From Mesorhizobium sp. LSJC280B00 (GTDB taxonomy: Bacteria > Pseudomonadota > Alphaproteobacteria > Rhizobiales > Rhizobiaceae): DNA of 59,588 nt. Every line of letters begins with the position of its first letter. Position 1 is the stretch's first letter. The stretch spans positions 80,248 to 139,835 of the forward strand of contig NZ_AYVL01000003.1 in the NCBI RefSeq assembly GCF_000502835.1, written 5' to 3'. Positions 56,881 through 59,588 of the stretch are shown in pieces. The notes below the pieces were generated by a model. That model was not told the DNA's origin and ran no database searches. It worked only from the letters and a program-made list of their open reading frames with translations. A program made the translations under genes and the position numbers.

Positions 56881-58122
56881 ATGGCGCTGATCGTCGACAT
56901 TGCCGTAACGCATATCGCCGGCCGCGGCCGCCAGACGCTGGTCGCCATAGTCGGCGTCGCGGTGGGTGTCGGCTTCTCAATTGCGATGGCGGCGCTGATG
57001 CAGGGCGGGCAGGACGATTTCGTCAGGCAGCTCGTCGACACGATGCCGCATGTCGACATCACCGACGAGCAGCGCACAGCCCGCCGCCAGCCAGCCGAGG
57101 ACTACTTCGAGACCGTCGCCATCTCCGGGCTCAGGCCGCGCGACGATCGCCGCGGCATCATCAATCCGACCGCCGCGACCTCCTGGCTCGAGAGCTGGGT
57201 TCCCGGCCGCTTCGCGGCAAGCCTAAAGACGCAGGGCGTGATCCGTTATTCCAGCCGCGAAATCGGCGCGGCGATCATCGGGGTCGAACCAGAGCGCGAA
57301 TCCGGTGTCTCGCCGATCGTCGGCAAGTTCGTCGAAGGCAGCTTTTCGGCACTTGCCGCGGGCGGCAACAACGTGCTGATCGGCAACACGATGGCGAGCC
57401 GGCTCGGTGCCGGGTTCGGCGATACGATAACGGCGGTCTCCTCGGAAGGGCTGACGCGCAATTTCAAGATCGCCGGCCTTTTCCACACCGGCACCACCGC
57501 GCGCGACGAAGGCGAAGCTTATGTGCTTTTGAAGAACGCGCAGATTCTCTCAGCGCGGCCAAACGCCATCAACGAGATCCGCATCAAGCTCGACGATCCA
57601 AATCGCGCTCCGGCGGTGGCGCGCCGCGCCGAGGCTGAGCTGGGCTACAAGGCCGTGGCGTGGCAAGAAGCCAATGAATCGATTCTCGAAGCGCTCGTTG
57701 TGCGCAACGTCATCATGTACACGGTGGTCGGCGCAATCATGCTGGTTGCTGGCTTCGGCATCTACAACATCATCTCCACCATCACGCATGAGAAGGCGCG
57801 CGACATCGCCATCATGAAATCGCTCGGCTTCCCAGAGTCCGACATGCGCCGGCTCTTTCTGCTCGAAGGCCTGGTGATCGGCGCTGCCGGTTCCGCTCTC
57901 GGCTGGCTGCTCGGCTTCTCCATGATCTATGCGCTTTCGCTCATCCGTTTTGAGATCGCCGCGACCGGCCAGGAGATGACCCGGCTGCCGATAGCCTGGA
58001 GCCTGACCCACTATATCATCGCCTCGGCCTTCGCACTGGGCTCGGCGGCGGTGGCTGGCTACCTGCCGGCGCGCCGTGCAGCGCGCCTGAATCCGGTCGA
58101 CATAGTAAGAGGCGCGACATGA
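56881..58122 (+). CDS. FtsX/MacB-type ABC transporter permease
   Basis: The 413-residue permease has four membrane segments: one near the N-terminus (about 18-38) and three near the C-terminus (about 278-302, 325-352 and 380-402), with a large periplasmic domain between, the MacB/FtsX topology. The conserved cytosolic helix reads ITHEKARDIAIMKSLGFPESDMRRLFLLEG near 300-330, split here. It lies 6 bp after the HlyD gene and overlaps the ATPase start by four bases (ATGA). Confidence 0.9.
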   Translation: MALIVDIAVTHIAGRGRQTLVAIVGVAVGVGFSIAMAALMQGGQDDFVRQLVDTMPHVDITDEQRTARRQPAEDYFETVAISGLRPRDDRRGIINPTAATSWLESWVPGRFAASLKTQGVIRYSSREIGAAIIGVEPERESGVSPIVGKFVEGSFSALAAGGNNVLIGNTMASRLGAGFGDTITAVSSEGLTRNFKIAGLFHTGTTARDEGEAYVLLKNAQILSARPNAINEIRIKLDDPNRAPAVARRAEAELGYKAVAWQEANESILEALVVRNVIMYTVVGAIMLVAGFGIYNIISTITHEKARDIAIMKSLGFPESDMRRLFLLEGLVIGAAGSALGWLLGFSMIYALSLIRFEIAATGQEMTRLPIAWSLTHYIIASAFALGSAAVAGYLPARRAARLNPVDIVRGAT

Positions 58123-58790
58123 GCGCACTCATCGAGACCGAGAGACTGACCCGCATCTTGCCAGAGACGGTCCCCGTTACGCTGGTCAAGGACGTCACGC
58201 TCACGATCAACGACAACGAATTCGTCGCCGTCACCGGACCCTCCGGCTCCGGTAAGTCCTCGCTGCTCTATCTGCTTGGGTTGCTCGACCGGCCGACAGG
58301 CGGGACCTTGAGGATAGGCGGACGCGATAGCGAGCCTATGAATGAAAGGGAGCGGGCGCAGACACGGCTTTCGACGCTGGGCTTCGTCTTCCAGTTTCAT
58401 TTCCTTCTGCCGGAATTCACGGCGCGCGAAAATGTAGAAATTCCAATGCGCAAGCTTGGTCGGCTGGCCCGACCCGTGATGCGCGAACGGGCTGGCGAGT
58501 TGCTGTCATCGCTGGGGCTCGGCGAACATCTCGACAAGCGGCCGGACCAGCTTTCGGGAGGCCAGCGTCAGCGCGTCGCGGTGGCACGCTCGCTCGCCAA
58601 CGACCCGCCGCTTATCCTGGCAGACGAGCCGACGGGGAGCCTCGACAGCAAGAGCTCGGAGCAGGTGTTCACAATCCTGCAGAATCTGGTGCGCGAACGC
58701 GGCAAGACGGTCGTGGCAGTCACGCATGACCTCGACATGGCCGCACGCATGGATCGCCGCATTCACATGGTGGACGGGAAGATCAGCTGA
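58119..58790 (+). CDS. ABC transporter ATP-binding protein (LolD/MacB-like)
   Basis: The 223-residue ATPase has Walker A GPSGSGKS at 40-47, the signature LSGGQRQR at 145-152, and Walker B LILADEPTGSLD near 165-176. The MacB/LolD group is indicated by the FQFHFLLPEFTARENVEIPM-like Q-loop region near 92-110 and by its permease neighbour. It completes the three-gene exporter under TetR control. Lipoprotein release by LolCDE is unlikely because of the adjacent HlyD adaptor. Confidence 0.93.
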   Translation: MSALIETERLTRILPETVPVTLVKDVTLTINDNEFVAVTGPSGSGKSSLLYLLGLLDRPTGGTLRIGGRDSEPMNERERAQTRLSTLGFVFQFHFLLPEFTARENVEIPMRKLGRLARPVMRERAGELLSSLGLGEHLDKRPDQLSGGQRQRVAVARSLANDPPLILADEPTGSLDSKSSEQVFTILQNLVRERGKTVVAVTHDLDMAARMDRRIHMVDGKIS

Positions 58791-58807
58791 ACCGAGCCAC
58801 GGCGCGA

Positions 58808-59569
58808 TCAGGCCACCGCCGACGTCTCGAAACTGGCCTCGAGCCAGGCTATTGCGCCGGTCACGTCGTCGAGGACATAGGTTGCGGCCGTCGGTCCGTT
58901 CGGCTTCACGCGGATGGAGATGCCGCCAATTTCATTGATCGCCTCGAAACCGTGTTCGTCCGATGTATCGTCTCCGAGGAATATCGGCCGCCGGCCGACA
59001 AAGGGCGGAATGTCCATGAAACGCCGGATGGCAGCACCTTTGACGGCTTCCAAAGGCATGAGCTCGACGCCGGCGTTTCCCGGAAGCACCCGATAACCCT
59101 TCGGAAGCCGGGCCAACGCCTGTTCGACGAGCTGGATTGCGGGTGCAAGCAGTTGCGGTGCTGCTCTTGTATGAACGGCAAGGACCGGCCCCTTGCGCTC
59201 GACATAGACCTTGCCGCTGCCCAGTTCGGCCTCGATCTCGTCCGCAAGGGCGGCGATGTCGGCCGGCGCGTCGGCGGCATCGATCGGACCGCTCGGCGTC
59301 AGCCGGTGCTCCAGCCCATACAGTCCGGCGATCCGCAGCTTCAGCGGATGGAACAGCTTGTCCACGGCGGGAATCGATCGGCCGGTGATGAAGGCGACCG
59401 CACCATCCAGCCGCCGCTCGATGCGTTCCAGCAGATTGCGCAATTCCTCGCCGACGAACACCGCGTCGGGATGGGCAGCGTGTTCCAGCAGGGTTCCGTC
59501 GATGTCGAGGAAGAGCGCCCATTGCCCTTCCGACAGGTTCAACGCCGGCGGTTGTTCAAAGCTTTTCAC
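58808..59569 (-). CDS. otsB: Trehalose-6-phosphate phosphatase
   Basis: OtsB dephosphorylates trehalose-6-phosphate to trehalose, an osmoprotectant. The 253-residue HAD phosphatase starts with GTG at 59569 after GGAAGG, and shows the nucleophile motif LFLDIDGTLL with Asp22 and Asp24, FITGRS near 61-66 and FLGDDTSDEHGFEAIN near 196-211. The synthase gene otsA, usually next to it, may lie beyond the right edge. It converges on the ABC ATPase gene across 17 bp. Confidence 0.94.
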   Translation of the reverse strand: MKSFEQPPALNLSEGQWALFLDIDGTLLEHAAHPDAVFVGEELRNLLERIERRLDGAVAFITGRSIPAVDKLFHPLKLRIAGLYGLEHRLTPSGPIDAADAPADIAALADEIEAELGSGKVYVERKGPVLAVHTRAAPQLLAPAIQLVEQALARLPKGYRVLPGNAGVELMPLEAVKGAAIRRFMDIPPFVGRRPIFLGDDTSDEHGFEAINEIGGISIRVKPNGPTAATYVLDDVTGAIAWLEASFETSAVA

Positions 59570-59588
59570 GACGCTGCCTTCCGAGCCC

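Overview
The window looks like the chromosome of an alphaproteobacterium of the order Rhizobiales, most likely Mesorhizobium or a close relative. The evidence is the high GC content, the gene content and order (ClpS-ClpA, phasin, EipB-type DUF1849 protein, LpxI rather than LpxH, a ppiD-trpD-trpC-moaC-moeA block near lexA), an alphaproteobacterial GTTC-N7-GTTC LexA box, and a two-hairpin intergenic element that I recognise from rhizobial genomes. It is mostly core backbone. I saw no insertion sequence, prophage, CRISPR array, rRNA or complete tRNA. The genus is inferred from memory of gene order, not from a search.

Layout. 1-8258: the 3' part of gatA, a YdcF-type membrane protein, DUF599, L-serine ammonia-lyase, DUF1489, a VWA-like protein coupled to a membrane J-domain protein, a D,D-carboxypeptidase with a SPOR domain, and a phasin behind an operator-like palindrome. 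8259-17162: clpS-clpA with a strong terminator, then HIT, FemAB-like GNAT, glycerophosphodiesterase, RidA-like, EipB-like, acyltransferase and DUF4031 genes. 17163-24106: rpsB (with a structured leader), tsf, pyrH, frr and uppS, interrupted by a lysR / SnoaL / aldo-keto reductase islet. 24110-33366: the envelope cluster cdsA-rseP-bamA-lpxD-fabZ-lpxA-lpxI-lpxB, with many start-stop overlaps.

33367-39699: a heptamer-repeat inverted structure, then gltA, gltX, comEC and lexA. 40148-48669: kynU and an HGGYW-type kynurenine formamidase, facing the reverse-strand block ppiD-trpD-trpC-moaC-moeA, then tpiA. 48833-52934: secG, an L,D-transpeptidase, pyrG and DUF1697. 52964-59569: an NCS1 permease, a YjbR-like protein, a TetR / HlyD / FtsX-type permease / ATPase efflux module with a perfect 19-bp operator-like palindrome, and otsB.

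How the genes work together. uppS, cdsA, rseP, bamA and the lpx genes serve outer-membrane, phospholipid, lipid A and peptidoglycan-lipid supply. rpsB, tsf, frr, gltX and gatA serve translation; gltX and gatA together fit indirect Gln-tRNA(Gln) synthesis. Kynurenine formamidase and kynureninase yield anthranilate, the substrate of the TrpD encoded about 2.5 kb away. No wholly new multi-gene defence or mobile system is evident. The most interesting unexplained signals are the rpsB leader with mutually exclusive pairings, the VWA plus membrane J-domain pair, the paired heptamer repeats after lpxB, the phasin operator and the two accessory islets inside conserved operons.
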